Assembly (NCBI GenBank): GCA_047495785.1 | Contig: JBLDXI010000036.1 | Coordinates: forward strand, 248,001 to 312,000 | Direction: 5' to 3' | DNA: 64,000 nt | Source: Lepidodermella squamata | Taxonomy: Eukaryota > Gastrotricha | Shown here: one piece after another, positions 45,270 to 57,412 of the stretch | Layout: each line of letters begins with the position of its first letter | Position numbering within the stretch: the first letter of the stretch is position 1 | Notes under the pieces: model-generated | What the model saw: only the letters and a program-made list of their open reading frames with translations | What the model was told of the DNA's origin: nothing | The model's database searches: none | Position numbers and translations under genes: made by a program

Positions 45270-45776
45270 CTTTTTGGGCTGTTTTCCCGAGGCCAACTTT
45301 CTTGGGTTTTTCTTGGGTTCATCCTTCGTGTTTTCCATTTTCCCATTCCAAACCTACCCAACTGAAACTAACTTTTCCCGGTCTACCGATGAACTCTTTT
45401 TGAGACCGATACCGCACCTTTTACGGGAACGGATCGTTTTCAAATGGTTTTGAACTTCTACTTTTCTCGCAGGGAGCGCTGGTATCCAGAAACGACCTAA
45501 CAATAATCTCAAGTAAGAGATTACATGAAAGCATATAAAGATTAGAATGATATGATTCTATTCTCTATACATTAAAGCTATATTTCAGGACAGAGTAGCT
45601 TATTCAATTACTCTAAAGTTGGGCATAATCAGACTCCATCTACCGCCAAAAATTAGCTCGCAGGTAAAAAAAATCGGATTAATGCTCCCGAGTTTCCTCT
45701 TTATTCACATAATATCTTCACCCGACTCTCACAGCTTCTGCAGTGGATCCTGCAGAATATTGCATCATCAACTACT

Positions 45777-46141
45777 TTAAAGTTTGATGTAGGTTGAATC
45801 TATTGGTTCCGGTTCAGCTTCCAGATATCCAAGTGGCCAACATCCATCTGACATCCTACAAATCTTATTTTTGCGTGATACGAACGCACTGCACAAGGGG
45901 TTTTTGCGGCAAATGTCGGCGCATTGATCAAGGGTTGCAGCCAGAGTAGGAGAAGTTCCCACCCAATAACCACTCAAATGTCCATCCCAGCAATACTGCT
46001 TCGTATACTTGAATCCTGCGGGATCTGAAGAAAATGATACTAGTCAGTTTTGTAAAGTCGACTTCAAACCACCGCTGTAAACTTGCCCTTAGCTGCAGCT
46101 AGCCCGATAACCATACCGAAGACGAGAACTGACTTGAACAT
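45777..46141 (-). CDS. Small secreted PAN/apple-like protein, two exons, 100 aa
   Basis: Exon 1 (46087-46141) encodes the signal peptide MFKSVLVFGMVIGLAAAK. A 62-nt intron starts with GCAAGT and ends CAG. Exon 2 (45777-46024) encodes the mature part: YCWDGHLSGYWVG, then TLDQCADICRKNPLCSAFV, then ICRMSDGCWPLGYLE. The C-x3-C-x5-C-x9-C spacing and the aromatic before the last cysteines resemble a PAN/apple fold. The two exons add to exactly 101 codons including the stop, which supports the GC-AG splice. Its promoter is duplicated in inverted orientation at 46515-46633. The function is unknown; PAN domains usually bind proteins or sugars. Confidence 0.7.
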
Positions 46142-46633
46142 TGTGAATGAAACTTGATGAATGAGAATAAAACGAAGTTGGTTTTAAAAATTAGAATGAA
46201 CAACTGACTGAGATGTGAAGGGGTAGCGCCGACTTTCCGATAAGCCGCGCCGTCGCAGCTGAAACATACTTAAACTACCGCTACCAGGCACGCAAACGAA
46301 TTCAATAGAAAATTGTCGCCCGACAGAGCCTTACGTTTACTCGTATTTGTTTGCCATTTTACGTGAGGCTGGTATTGGTTTCGGGCAGTACGGTAATGAG
46401 TAATAGTTAAAGGGCTCCGGCGGGAGAAAATTAAGAGAAATTTTCTATTAATTTTCGACTCGGCGCTAGCGTGCCCGGTTGCGGTAGCTCACGTAATCTA
46501 TGTATTGTGTTGATTTTTCAGCTGCGACGATGCGGCATATCGGTGCTACCCCTTCACATCTCAGTCAGTTGTTCGTTAAAATTGTTAAAACCACCTTCGT
46601 TTTATTCTCAGTCATCAAGTTTCATTCACAATT
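46139..46633. repeat. Inverted duplication of the PAN-gene promoter and 5' UTR
   Basis: The left arm (46139-46264) begins at the PAN gene start codon and covers its upstream region. The right arm (46515-46633) is an inverted copy, including TGACTGAGATGTGAAGGGGT. In the mirrored copy the start ATG is ATT and the next codons include TAA, so no mirrored gene survives. About 250 bp separate the arms. Beyond it, 46634-49141 shows only unassigned sequence with short ORFs (for example 47157-47588) and a small tandem repeat. Confidence 0.75.
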
Positions 46634-47776
46634 TTTGAGTAAAAGTAGGAAAAAAGGATAGCAAGGATAACAGGGATAACAAAAAACGACATGAGGGGAT
46701 CCCTACCAACGAATCCGCAAGGTGCTTTCACTCAAAGACCAAAAGGGGACCTTTATGACTTTTATCCTAACCAGTTAGGCTGTCCTACTTCGCTCTGTAC
46801 CAAGCGGTACTTCGCTCTCTGTTTCCGATATAACGTAGCAAAGCGCCCCAGTTGAACAGGATTTAAGATGATCTAAGGAATTGTAAGTCTCACTATCTTG
46901 AGCTTGGTGTCATTCGATAACCCGTTGTTTGAATATGCGAAATTCCAGTCCCGCAGCATCCAATAAAACGGCGGGATATAAAGCCGCACCTATAAAGCAC
47001 CCGTCCAGCAGTCCAACCCGCATCAACCCGCAACCCACCTCTCTCCCCATCCCGCAGTTTCACAAAATTTGCACGCCGAAGTGCCGCCTTAGTGCCGTTC
47101 CCAGCGGTTACTAACAAGTCGTCGAGCAGCAATTCCGACATTCCGTACTTGTCAAATTGGCAAACAATTTGTTGATCGCGAAAAAACGGGGGAAAATCGC
47201 CCGCCGTGTCTACTCGAACTCGGGATCTGCAGCAGATTTCAGGCAGCCACAGTACCACTGCACCGCGATCGCCGCGATAATATTGAGGCTAAGGCGAATC
47301 TTTCTAACGCGCATTTGTTGTGTTTATGGCTGTTCGAAAATTGGTGCCGCCTTAGACTGTAACGTAGACAACTGCTGCATTGTTGTCTATGGGTGCCCCA
47401 TTTCCCTCATGGCTAAACTTGTGAAGCTTAATAGAAGAGCGGCGCTAACGAGCTGTTCGCCCAAAAATACATTGATGAGTGACTTTTTCATTGAAAAAAC
47501 AGCAATAAAATTAAGCATGGATGCTCTCTGCTCTTCCATTCCTGAAACCGGGTCTAGTCTGTTGATTGGGCCTGGCCCTAATCCCTAATCATATACTTTT
47601 TTACTAGGGAAAATCTTATAATTTTTCGTTAGCACTATCCTTCAAAATTATAATGAATTAAGACGGAGAATTAAATTATTAATTGTCGAACGCACTCATT
47701 TTTTTTGCTAGTCACTGGGAAGTCCGTGCCCGGGCAATATGAATTATGATTTGTCTCGCTGCCAATTTCTCAATCA

Positions 47777-47847
47777 TCACTGAGATGAGAAATTCTTCAA
47801 TTTATTGAATCGTCACTGAGATGAGAAATTCTTCAATTTATTGAATC
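47777..47847. repeat. 36-bp tandem repeat, two copies
   Basis: The unit TCACTGAGATGAGAAATTCT followed by TCAATTTATTGAATC occurs twice head to tail with a period of 36 bp and no internal differences. It lies in a gene-free stretch. Confidence 0.8.
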
Positions 47848-49141
47848 AGCCGCTCTGACGTCATCGCTAAGCTATAGATGAGCGCCCTTTATCATCCATT
47901 TAGCAGTTTAGTCATAATACGATGTACATGTAAGCAAATGGCTGAATGTTGACGTAGAGACCGAATATCAACAAGAAGGAGATTCATGCTTTCATCACGG
48001 GCAAATGGCTGCTAAACTCAGAGGATCTTCTAGTACCTTGCAGAATATCTAGCTTAGGCCGTAAGCAGCCTCGGTCGGATTGATGAAAGGATTAAATAAA
48101 ATTATTGAATGTCGCGGCTGTTGAAAATTGTTATACACAGTAGACCTAACCAAGTGTTCAAATCAGAATTTCTGATCTTTAAGCGAGTTCTTCCAGATTA
48201 TTTAGGATTTTCTATTCCCTCAGCGTAGCGTTGTAACTTCGGACACGCACAAACTTCGGACGCGTCTCCGAAGCAGTTTGTGAACGTAACATTATTGTCA
48301 GTTCAGGCTAGTAAAACTAAGAAAATTGGGAAAATGACATGCTGATCCTATCAAGCAAATATAGGGAACAGACCAATTTTTCATTCCAGTTTGTAGCGCA
48401 AGTATTTGTTTATACCAATACCAAAAATGGGCAATAAAGTTTCTGGTAAAAGTTCTTTAGGCGAAATCGTTGAAGGCTAAACGACTGAAGAATCTTTCAA
48501 ACTCTATTGTTTGAAGCTTCTTTTGGTTTATTTTGTCTGAACAAAGTAGTTCGATGAGCTTTATCATATAGCTTCATAGCTCGAGCCTCGAGCTCTCTCA
48601 AGGTCCCGACTTGGAACCTGATTCAAGCTGGTAACCATCGATATACGTATGTAATGCTTTTTTAACGTTTGGCATTGATAGAGTAACTGTTTTATACAAC
48701 CTTGAAAATGTATTTCCCAATGGGGAACTTTTTCCGAATATTCTAGCAGGCAGAGCACAGCATAACGCTAACCGCCAACGATTCACGTTGTATAACTAGG
48801 TCCAAACTTCGGCGCCCAGCTACGTCTTATGGCCAAGCCAAGATTTAAAATTGGAATTCAGCCAAAAAACCCGTTCCCGCATGGCTAATCCAGGTCGGAA
48901 TTCCCTAAAAGGCTGTTTCTTCATTGATTCCAGATATTGGCCATAGTTTATTGTACATGTCTGAGTTGTTCTTTTATGGATAAAAATATATTTTCGTAGT
49001 AGCTCTCAAAACATGTTTTCACACGTTCAAACGTGTGCCAATAAGGTTCAAACGCGCGTTATCAAGTTCGAAAAAAATCAAGTCATTCAAAAACTTGCCA
49101 GTTCTTATTTTCAAGTTATTGTTTAACGTTTCATTTTCTCA

Positions 49142-51169
49142 ATGGCTTCTCATTATTTCGCAGTTCTGCTAATAACGATTCTTCACTTCGATTCTACGCA
49201 TTGCAAGCAGTTGAACTGGGTTCGATGCTTCTCGCAATTCAGCAATCGATTTACCAACTGCGTCCCAGTCGCCACTGGTTGTGATCCTCTTCGTGAATTT
49301 CCAGTAATATCCAGCTTAATTTTAACCTCTAACCCGAAAATTTGAATTATTTTTACCAATAGTGGGGTGCGACATGGCGCTTATCCGACTATTGCAATCG
49401 CGGGGTAAGATGATCTTCGATCTCTAAAAAAAAATCAAATAATTATTGTTCCAAATCACAGAATGGCAGGATGTGCTACAAATACGAATCTCTAACCCCA
49501 TTTTGCGTACCTGGAAACGTCGGCTGTAACAACCAGGGTGAAATGAACGTGAGATTCGATTTGTTTCAGTTCAAAAGACGTTACAGATTTTCCCTCTCTG
49601 TTTTGCCAGCTGTTTTGGTATGACAGTACCAAGCCAGCGTTGAATTTGAGATTCAACCTCAACGAGTGCGAGAAGGTCAAAGCAAAATTCGAGGTATGGC
49701 AGTCGCTTAAATTTGGAACCTTCATTCAGGTTTTGCTTTTCAGACCCTGCGTTTCAGGCGTTGTACTTTCAACGGCGGGATTACAACTTGCGTCCCCGAC
49801 CCTTACACATGCCCAGAAAATTTGGTAAGATAATACCCTAGCAAGAAAAATGAGGTTTTCGTAATGTTAATTTAATTTCACAGGTCACCGAACCGCCTGT
49901 CTATTCGAATCTCACGTTGTGCACAGCTGAAGAGGGTGAGGTCGAAATTTATTAAAAATGGGACGGCTAGGGATAAATTACTGAAAAATTTCCCAAGACT
50001 CTGGAAAATTCAATTTTTTACATTTTTACATTTCCCGATTTTACCGAAACGTTAACAAATTTTACTGATTTTTTTTTTCATTTTTCAGTAACTGTCCCAA
50101 TCAGCGAGACGCCTCACATTCGTTGCTTCGATTTAACTACTGCCAAATTCACTGATTGCCAACCTGTCAGCTCTGGATGCGATGCTGAGACTGAAACGCA
50201 AAAATATTCGACCAATGTTTACATCAATCTTGAAAAGTGCCTCATCGGGGTGAGCGATGTTCTATGGGAAAGACTTACCTTTGCAACAATCAATCTCTGC
50301 CAATTTAGAACGCCGTTCAATGCTTGGATTCATCTCAAGCAAAGTCTTGCCATGCCATTTGCCCATCAGATCAAACACAGGTAAAACCAACTAAGCGTAG
50401 AGCCGATTCTACTTTAATTTGTCTTGTTTCAATTCCAGCAAGCGATTTACTCGGACAACGAGAGTTTTCAGGACAACCATGGAGCTTGTATGACTGCTAT
50501 AACCCCAGTTGTGAGTTTCCGATATTGATTTGATTCGAAGTTTAGAAATGATTATAATTAAATCGAAAATTTTGAAGAATTTTGAAGTTTTCGGTAGCCA
50601 ATTTCAATTGTGGAACTTTTAGTTCTTCAATGATATTTATTTTTCCTTTCTCATTCCAGGTACCTACCGTTCGATGCGTTAGTACTAGCGACGGCACGGT
50701 GACATGTCGATCGAGCTCTGATGGCTGTCAAACTGGCAGCGAGATACGCTTCCCAGCCAACGTTACATTTAATAGCGAAGAAACCTGCGCGAATGCTCGG
50801 AAGAAATATTTCGCGGTATTCAAGCCAACGTTCGGCGTAAAGATCCTACGTTCCGAAGCGGACAGTATGTGCCAGCAGCGGGATGCCAAATTAGCGAAGT
50901 TTGAAGATGCAATGGAACTAGCGAAGGTCGGTTACGGAAGCATCATAAAGAATATCGATACAGCCTGGATTGGCCTGGCCCCGGATTCCGGTGTGCTGAA
51001 GTGGTGGGACGGATCTGTGTTTCAGCCAGGCCTGTACACCACAGGATCTAACTTGAACAGCGATTCGTGTGCTCAAGTTCTCTACCTGGGCTTAGCTGGT
51101 TTTGGGTTTCAGCCGGTTGCATGTGACGCTTCGCTTACTTCTGGCATCTGCGAAACGTACATTCCGTAA
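49142..51169 (+). CDS. G8: divergent 4C-CTL member, six modules plus CTLD
   Basis: The signal peptide starts MASHYFAVLLITILHF, followed by WVRCFSQFSNRFTNC in exon 1 (49142 to about 49303). Then: B1 (about 49454-49545, MCYKYESLTPFC; 49618-49692), C1 (about 49745-49826, CTFNGGITTC; 49884-49936), A2 in a single exon (about 50090-50250, IRCFDLTTAKFTDC), B2 (50310-50380; 50440-50510), and D plus CTLD (about 50661-51169) with WIGLAPD, WWDGSVF and final CETYIP. The order A1-B1-C1-A2-B2-D matches G2. The unsplit A2 and the FSQF motif tie it to G3 rather than to the other members. AATAAA lies at 51261-51266. It is predicted secreted, ligand unknown. No internal stops were seen with these exons; the second half of A1 is uncertain. 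Confidence 0.8.
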
Positions 51170-51260
51170 ACCGGAAAATAACATTTGCGTGAGATGGAGA
51201 GCAGGCTATGTGATTGAATTCACGTTTTTTGGAATTAAAGCTGTCGAAATTGCACCGATT

Positions 51261-51266
51261 AATAAA
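51261..51266 (+). terminator. Probable poly(A) signal of G8
   Basis: AATAAA lies about 92 nt after the G8 stop. The next gene on the same strand starts at 51661, and the gap between them shows nothing else recognisable. Confidence 0.5.
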
Positions 51267-51660
51267 GGGGTTCCTTTTCGATCCTTTTTGATCCTTATTG
51301 TCGGTTTTTCTTCTATTTACACGCTTGCATTTGCTTAAAAAAAATTGTCAGTTGTTAATGAGTTCAGCATCTATTTACCAAGGATTTTTTAGCTATGCCA
51401 TACGGTAGCCGGCGAGTGCTAGCAATTTCATGCGAAACCAACCGGATAGATATGCGGTAGAAACATGGAGGGAAAATACCCGTTTTTTTGTGTATATTTT
51501 CCGAGATATTCGCCCAATCGGCTGTAAAACACGCATTTTTAGCTAAAGATCAACAAATTAACGAATGACCGCTGAGTAAATAATATTTTTTCGAGAACTG
51601 GATTTTTGCGCACATATCGTCAAGAAAAAACAACAGCACACTACTAATATTTTTGACAAT

Positions 51661-53296
51661 ATGGGTGAATATTTCAAATTCAGGTTAAATTCTAAACAAT
51701 CGCATATTTACTACTACCTGCTTACTGCTGTAGTGCTCGCCATTGTTTCTGTCTACACGTGGCATACTTCGAATAAAATCAATGTTGCCACATATTCGGA
51801 GAGCTTTTGGAGTTCGCAAGACTGGAGCAATATCTCAGCCGAAATGCTATTCAGCAAGGCTTCCGAGGGTTTTGATGATTCATCGACTGTTTCGGACTAT
51901 CTGCATGACCTTGAATTGCGGAACAAACAGGCTGACATTCTGGTCGAGGTGATTCAACACGACTTTATAGCGAAAATTCGACAATCCATGGACGGAAGCA
52001 CGCAATCAGTACCCTCAAAGGCAAGAACTATTGGGAAGAATGAACAGTTATAAAAAATTGAGCTAAATTTGAACATTTCGAAGAGTTTGAGCTAGAAATC
52101 GGAGCCAGATAGGGATTTCCTGGAAATATTTTGATTTTATTTTAAATATATTTCCCTTACAGATTTTTGAGTATCGATGCATCACTGGGCTGAATTGTGG
52201 CGGATTCGCCGATCGGCTACGAGGCGTCTTATCATCCTTATACTTTTCATTAGCCCTCAATCGACCTCTAATCATCAACTGGTCGAAGCAAAACCGGCTC
52301 TCCGAATATTTTCCAGTCGATTTATACGAGAAATTTGAAAAAATCGACGAAAATTCTACTACGGAATTTTTCAGATATTTCGACACTAAAGGCGAGGTGC
52401 AAATTTACACCGATATGAGGGATGCTACATTTAAGGAAAATATCGAAAACATGACTCATGCGACTTTTAATACTAATTCAATGGTTCCAATTTTGATGAT
52501 GTTGGAAAATCCTGAATTTCACAGTTTTCTTCGGAGAATTATCTTACCTATTCTCGATCGAACTTCAGCTTCCAAAGTCGACGGATCCATCTTAATCACA
52601 GCAGCATTGAGGATTTTGTTACCTCACCCGCGTGATGAATTGACGGAACTAATTGGACGATGTGTTATGGTGGATTCGGAAAAATGGGATAATTCTTACA
52701 AAATCGGCGTTCAAATTCGATTGGGTGATGATGATGAATTCTTCATGGATCCTGAAGAAGTTTCTTGTTACGGCGATATGGTTGCCAGCCAAATTTTAGC
52801 AGCGATGGAGTCGAAATTTATAATTTTCCTAACATCAGACAAATTATTGACGGAAAATCGCGAACTAATAGAGAAATCGATTTTTCAAAAAATCGATAAT
52901 CGATCAATCGGAATCGATATTGTGTCAACGAGCGATCGATGCCCTGAACTCGAAGCCCACCATTCTCAATATGATACGCCGAAAAATGAGAGTCAAAACT
53001 GGCTGTTCTACGCGCGGACATTTCTCGATTTCTACGTTCTGACACGCATGGATGAACTCGTGATTTCGCGCAGTGGTTACAGCGAAATGGCGTCGTTTTA
53101 CAGCCTGCGACCTACTTTACGATACATTTGTAGAAAATGTAAATTCGCCATAAGAGGCTTGGGTGAAATCTTGCCTCTTCAGCATGGCTACGGCAAGGAT
53201 ATTCGGTTGGAGAATGTTGAGCAGGGTGCCACTTGTCACTTCCAGCATTTTAACCGAATCGGCACAACTTTCGCATTTGAAGTCTACGACGATTAA
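51661..53296 (+). CDS. Type II membrane glycosyltransferase, fucosyltransferase-like, 497 aa
   Basis: Exon 1 (51661-52020) encodes a short cytosolic tail and one membrane anchor (YYYLLTAVVLAIVSVYTW), typical of Golgi glycosyltransferases, then a stem. Exon 2 (52163-53296) is the catalytic part: CGGFADRLRGVLSSLYFSLAL (nucleotide-sugar loop type GG-x2-DRLRG), IGVQIRLGDDDEFFMDPEEV (like the H/Q-x-R-x-GD motif of fucosyltransferases), FIIFLTSD, and FLDFYVLTRMDELVISRSGY-SEMAS near the C-terminus. Both exons are in phase 0, giving 120 + 377 residues. The 142-nt intron starts GC (AAAG/GCAAGA) and ends AG. Motifs suggest a GT-B fold with fucosyl-type transfer; the exact family and acceptor are unclear. 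Two decayed copies lie at 12-16 kb. AATAAA follows at 53331-53336. Confidence 0.7.
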
Positions 53297-53330
53297 TACA
53301 TTCAAGTTGAATGAATCATACATTTGATGA

Positions 53331-53336
53331 AATAAA
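53331..53336 (+). terminator. Probable poly(A) signal of the glycosyltransferase gene
   Basis: AATAAA lies 35 nt after the stop codon. G9 ends convergently at 53574, so 53297-53573 is shared 3' flank with no other feature. Confidence 0.5.
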
Positions 53337-53573
53337 AATACCCACGCATTTTTCGGATACTTCTGCGGCTAAATTCTCTAAAATTCTGTACTATATATCA
53401 CCTCGCACAACTAAATAATTTTACGCAACATCAGCATATTTTATTATAATTAATCTCCAGAATCTAGCTAATTCGTGCAATGTGTCAACTGAACAGCGAT
53501 TGCATTCTCAAAATGGATCATAGAGCAGCAGCACAAGCTCGAGTAGTCAGCGTTTAATCAGAGCTTTTCCCAG

Positions 53574-56500
53574 TCACCCAGGAATATAAGTCTCGCATGT
53601 CGCATAGATATAAGAATAGAAGCACGAATCGGTGAAGAACTTGTACTGACCAGCGGCAGCGTCGCGATATAACCTAACACAATTCCATGCGCCGTGATAC
53701 GACCAATCATCCGCGTTGAATGTGTAGGCCGACCCGTCTTCCCACGTCAGATTTCCACTGTCAGACTGAATGAGGCCAACCCAGGAATTAGGCGTTCCCT
53801 TGTCTGCGTTAACCTTCCTGGCTTGCGTTAACTGGTCGCTAGTTTTCGGCATCGCAATGCGGCCATTGTCGTTTCTGCACTGGACCAAAGCCTGAGACTT
53901 CAGCATTGATAAGAAGCCCGTAGCCGGTGTTATAAAAAATGTTTTGATAGCGTTCTGGCAGCTCGGTAGGCTTGGGAATATGGTCAAAGGTGGGAAACGG
54001 CTTTCGGTGACCAAGCAGCCCCAGTGCTAGTCGATCGGCAGGTTGGCGAGCCATTGGCGTCCTCACATCGGTGGTAACTGAGGAACAAAATTATACAGTT
54101 TTTCAGTGCTCGAAGTACAGAGGGAAATGGGGGGTATATCGCATTCACAAGGCCAAGGTGGAAAGCCTAGAAAAAGCAACACATTTTATGACAAATTTGG
54201 GCCAGAAAATAAGTTCGAAAATCCCACTTCACGCAATGAGCTCTTATTTACTTTTTCGATCTTTGAGCTTCTATGGAATTTTTCTACACCGATTTTATTT
54301 GGACTCAATGATCCCCGCTTTGATTTTTTGGGTTTACTCTCCTTGACCTCTCGAGTTCTGAAATCGTTTCAAATCTGCGAGATTTCATTTTACTTTTGTT
54401 GAAAAGACAGAATAGTAAGCCGTTGCTCTTTCGTAACCTTGGAGGGTATATTGTTTAAAATGACTTACTTCTGATTACAAATGTCGAAGTTGTCGAACAG
54501 CTGACCATCAGCCCAGGAAATCTGTAATAATGAAAAATCTTTGGCTAGTGAACGTTTATGAAATAAATCAAGGCAACCGTGTTAGCTGGGCAGTTCTCTG
54601 ATTGAGGGTAGCACACCACGACTGATTTTGTTGCACTGTTGACGCATTTGATGTGTTTACCCTAATACGAGAAACGAACGGACGTAGAACCAAAAAGCCG
54701 TAGCTAAATGTTTTATCTGAATCAACGATTTGCACGCTTCGAAAGAATCAAAGAGAGAGTCTGGAGTTCCAACCCGATTGAGCTGATAAACAAATGGTTA
54801 AACAATACTCGTTTATATGAGATGGTATCATTCTTACATCGTATTTCCCAGCTCCTGTAGGACAAGTTTCACGACAGTTGCCACCGGTTATTGCATCATA
54901 GCACAGTCGAATAAACTATCTCGCTAATGATTTGGTACATGGAGAAATTAGAGAGCGTAGTCTTACCCCTGCCTCGCACTCCGCTTTGGTAGTGTAAACT
55001 TAGAGTTAGACCTAGAGTCTGCAAAGTACGAAAAATGTGTTGCTATACGTACCCCTGCCAAGCCAAAAGATCTTACATTACTCCCATCGCATTGTTGCGG
55101 GACTGGTTTGCAGCCAGGGAATGTCAGCCCTGTCGATTCGAAGCAGCGGCGATATGGATACATGTCCGGAGGTGCTGGGAATCGCATTATTGCAAGAAAA
55201 TTATCAGTCCAGGCAGAAATTGATCAAAATATACCCGATGTGCACTCTTTCAATGTATTGAATGTGGCACCCGCGATAGTGCCGTTCGGGCAGGTTGAAC
55301 CATTCGAAACGGGGATGCAACTTATGAAGGTGAACGAGGTTCGATCCACGCAGAGCTGGTGAGGTTTCTATCAAGATTTTAAGGAGTTTCGGGACATTTC
55401 ATGTCAATTATAATGTTTTACTACCAGTGTTAGGAGGCAATCGGCGTAATTGCTAGTAAAGTCTGGTTTTGAGCTGAAGGTTGAATCCTAAATTTTTCAT
55501 AATTGAAAAATCCAAAAATCCGAAATTCAATCGAACCGACCACTGTCATCGGAGCTGGGCAAGAGTTGCGGCATATCAAGCCATTCGGCGTGGAGCAAAG
55601 CCCTGCCGGCTGATAAAATCGAAGTTCAAAATGAAATAAATGAAGGTAAAATTACGCCGTTAATGCAGTGAGCTTTGTCGATGTAAGTGCCGAGGCTGTA
55701 GGACTGAAATTTAATTATTTATACAAAAATTGATATTCACATCTTCTAAGTATTACCAGTGTCATGCTGGTCGAATCGCAGGCTGTTGATCGGCAGCCAA
55801 GAAATGACCGGTCACTTTGAAGGAAGCATCGGTAATGCGGCAGAAAATCGCCATCGTTGCGTTTTACTGAAACGAATGTAAAATACAAATTAAAACTAAA
55901 CGATTTCGCTTCATCGCAGTTTCCAATTTTTTATGAGTGAAACTAGAAATTTTGGAAATTTTACAAACTAACGATTTTCCTGTGCCATGCATGAGATCGT
56001 CGTGGACCAAGAGCCCACTACAACCTGCAAGAGAAATACATAAGATTATCAAATTTGCTTAAAAAAAATAGCAAAATTCTTCTAAAATTGCTAAATTTCG
56101 CCCAAAAAGTGGTTTTAGGATTGTTAAAAAGATAAAACATGAAGGAAACATCCGAAAGTTGAAGGGATTTATCAATAATCAATAATGAATTATGGCTTGT
56201 GGGATTTTTTCGCTAAAAGACGTAGTACAAAGTACTTACACCGATATTCGGGCAAGAGCCATTGATTGGGATGCAGGTTCGATCGCCATTTTTGTCGCAA
56301 AGCCTCGCTTGAACATTCTGCTCGCATATAAATCATGAAGATGAAAGTTTCACAAACTTTTAGCTCACCAACAAATTTTTGATTGCAAACCTGCAAAGGT
56401 TATACTGCGTTTCAAAGCTATTGCCCAGGTATTCGGCAGTCTGATCAAATTGAATAAATAACTAACATTGTTAGCAGTGCTTAATAACTGACCATGACTT

Positions 56501-56877
56501 CCTCCGCCGAGGAACAGCCCAAATTGCGGGGGATACAGCGCATGTTGATGGTTTTGTAGTTGAAGCAGCTCCGAGCAGCCTGAATTAACACTGAATTCGC
56601 TTCGAATATAGATTCAAAATCCCAAAATCTCACCCCTTCCAAGCAACTCGGCTGAGACGGCAAAGCCAGACCGAGCTGATTAAAAATTAGTGCTTGTTGG
56701 TAGGAATAAAATGTGATGAGTTGAAAATTTCCTTGCCTGAACTTCGTCGAGGAAAGAACAGGACGCTTTACAGCCGTTGAAGGTATCATTGATCCGGGAG
56801 AAGCATCGCTTATAGCCGGCAGAGTAGACCGAACAAGCAAAGCCCAGTAGAAAACCAATGAGAGTAAATTTAGACAT
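53574..56877 (-). pseudogene. G9: 4C-CTL family member with probable frame lesions
   Basis: The start ATG (56875-56877) gives the signal peptide MSKFTLIGFLLGFACSVYSA and YKRCFSRINDTFNGC. All ten modules are visible, for example B1 at about 56490-56580 (CFNYKTINMRC), A2 at about 55760-55865, C2 at about 55230-55375 (CVDRTSFTFISC), A3 at about 55075-55170 and C3 at about 54570-54660. The CTLD (53574 to about 54010) has WVGLIQ, WEDGSAYTF and final CETYIPG. Two lesions are seen against G11: one base missing in module D near 54020 (after RSTSTG), and a four-base insertion in the second half of A3 near 54985-55000. Either is enough to break the protein, though an alternative acceptor could rescue the second. 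A degenerate MITE lies in the intron before D. Sequencing error cannot be excluded. Confidence 0.6.
54104..54238. mobile_element. Degenerate MITE of the CAGTGTGCGAAG family, 135 bp
   Basis: It starts CAGTGCTCGAAGTACAG and ends CCCACTTCACGCAATG, worn inverted ends. The interior GGCCAAGG-TGG and GGGCCAGAAAATA blocks parallel 25397-25538. No target duplication remains. It lies in the intron between C3 and D of G9. Confidence 0.6.
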
Positions 56878-57412
56878 GTTATTGTTTTTAGATATAACGA
56901 TACTCGATTCAAACAAAAAAATAAATGAATGACTGGTTTTGAGATTGCGAGCTGTTGCTGCTAAAAAAAATTGTTTGCGTCTAATCACACTGCTTCAGGT
57001 CGTACGACATTAAAAAATGACGCAAATAAATTAAGAACACGCTCTTATTTTTATACGAAATCGTCCGCTATTGAGTTCACGCCCCATTTTCCGACAGCCT
57101 ACCTCGTGGCGAGATAAAGGTGGCGTAGTATAGGAATTCACACATAAAGGCCTGACTTTGAACGGCTGTAGTTGTGGCGCAACAATTTTCATTCTCATTC
57201 TCCACAGCCAACTCTGATTAGTTAAATAATAATTTTATTGGAAAAATTCTTATTTAATCACAGAGTAAATAAGATTCACATAAGATTAGAACCGGGTGAT
57301 GGCCAGAAGAATTAGACAATAACTAGGCCGTTAAATACTTTGGACCTATCTAACAGTTTCTGATGACTTGAAGTTTACTATTTATCGATTTACGACATGA
57401 GCCGTGAAATGT

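Noticed and set aside
46893-47588. Opposed ORFs of 122 and 143 codons
   Set aside because: They overlap on opposite strands with no recognisable motif. I considered a transposase remnant (a weak RM-S-xx-LL-like string) but could not support it.
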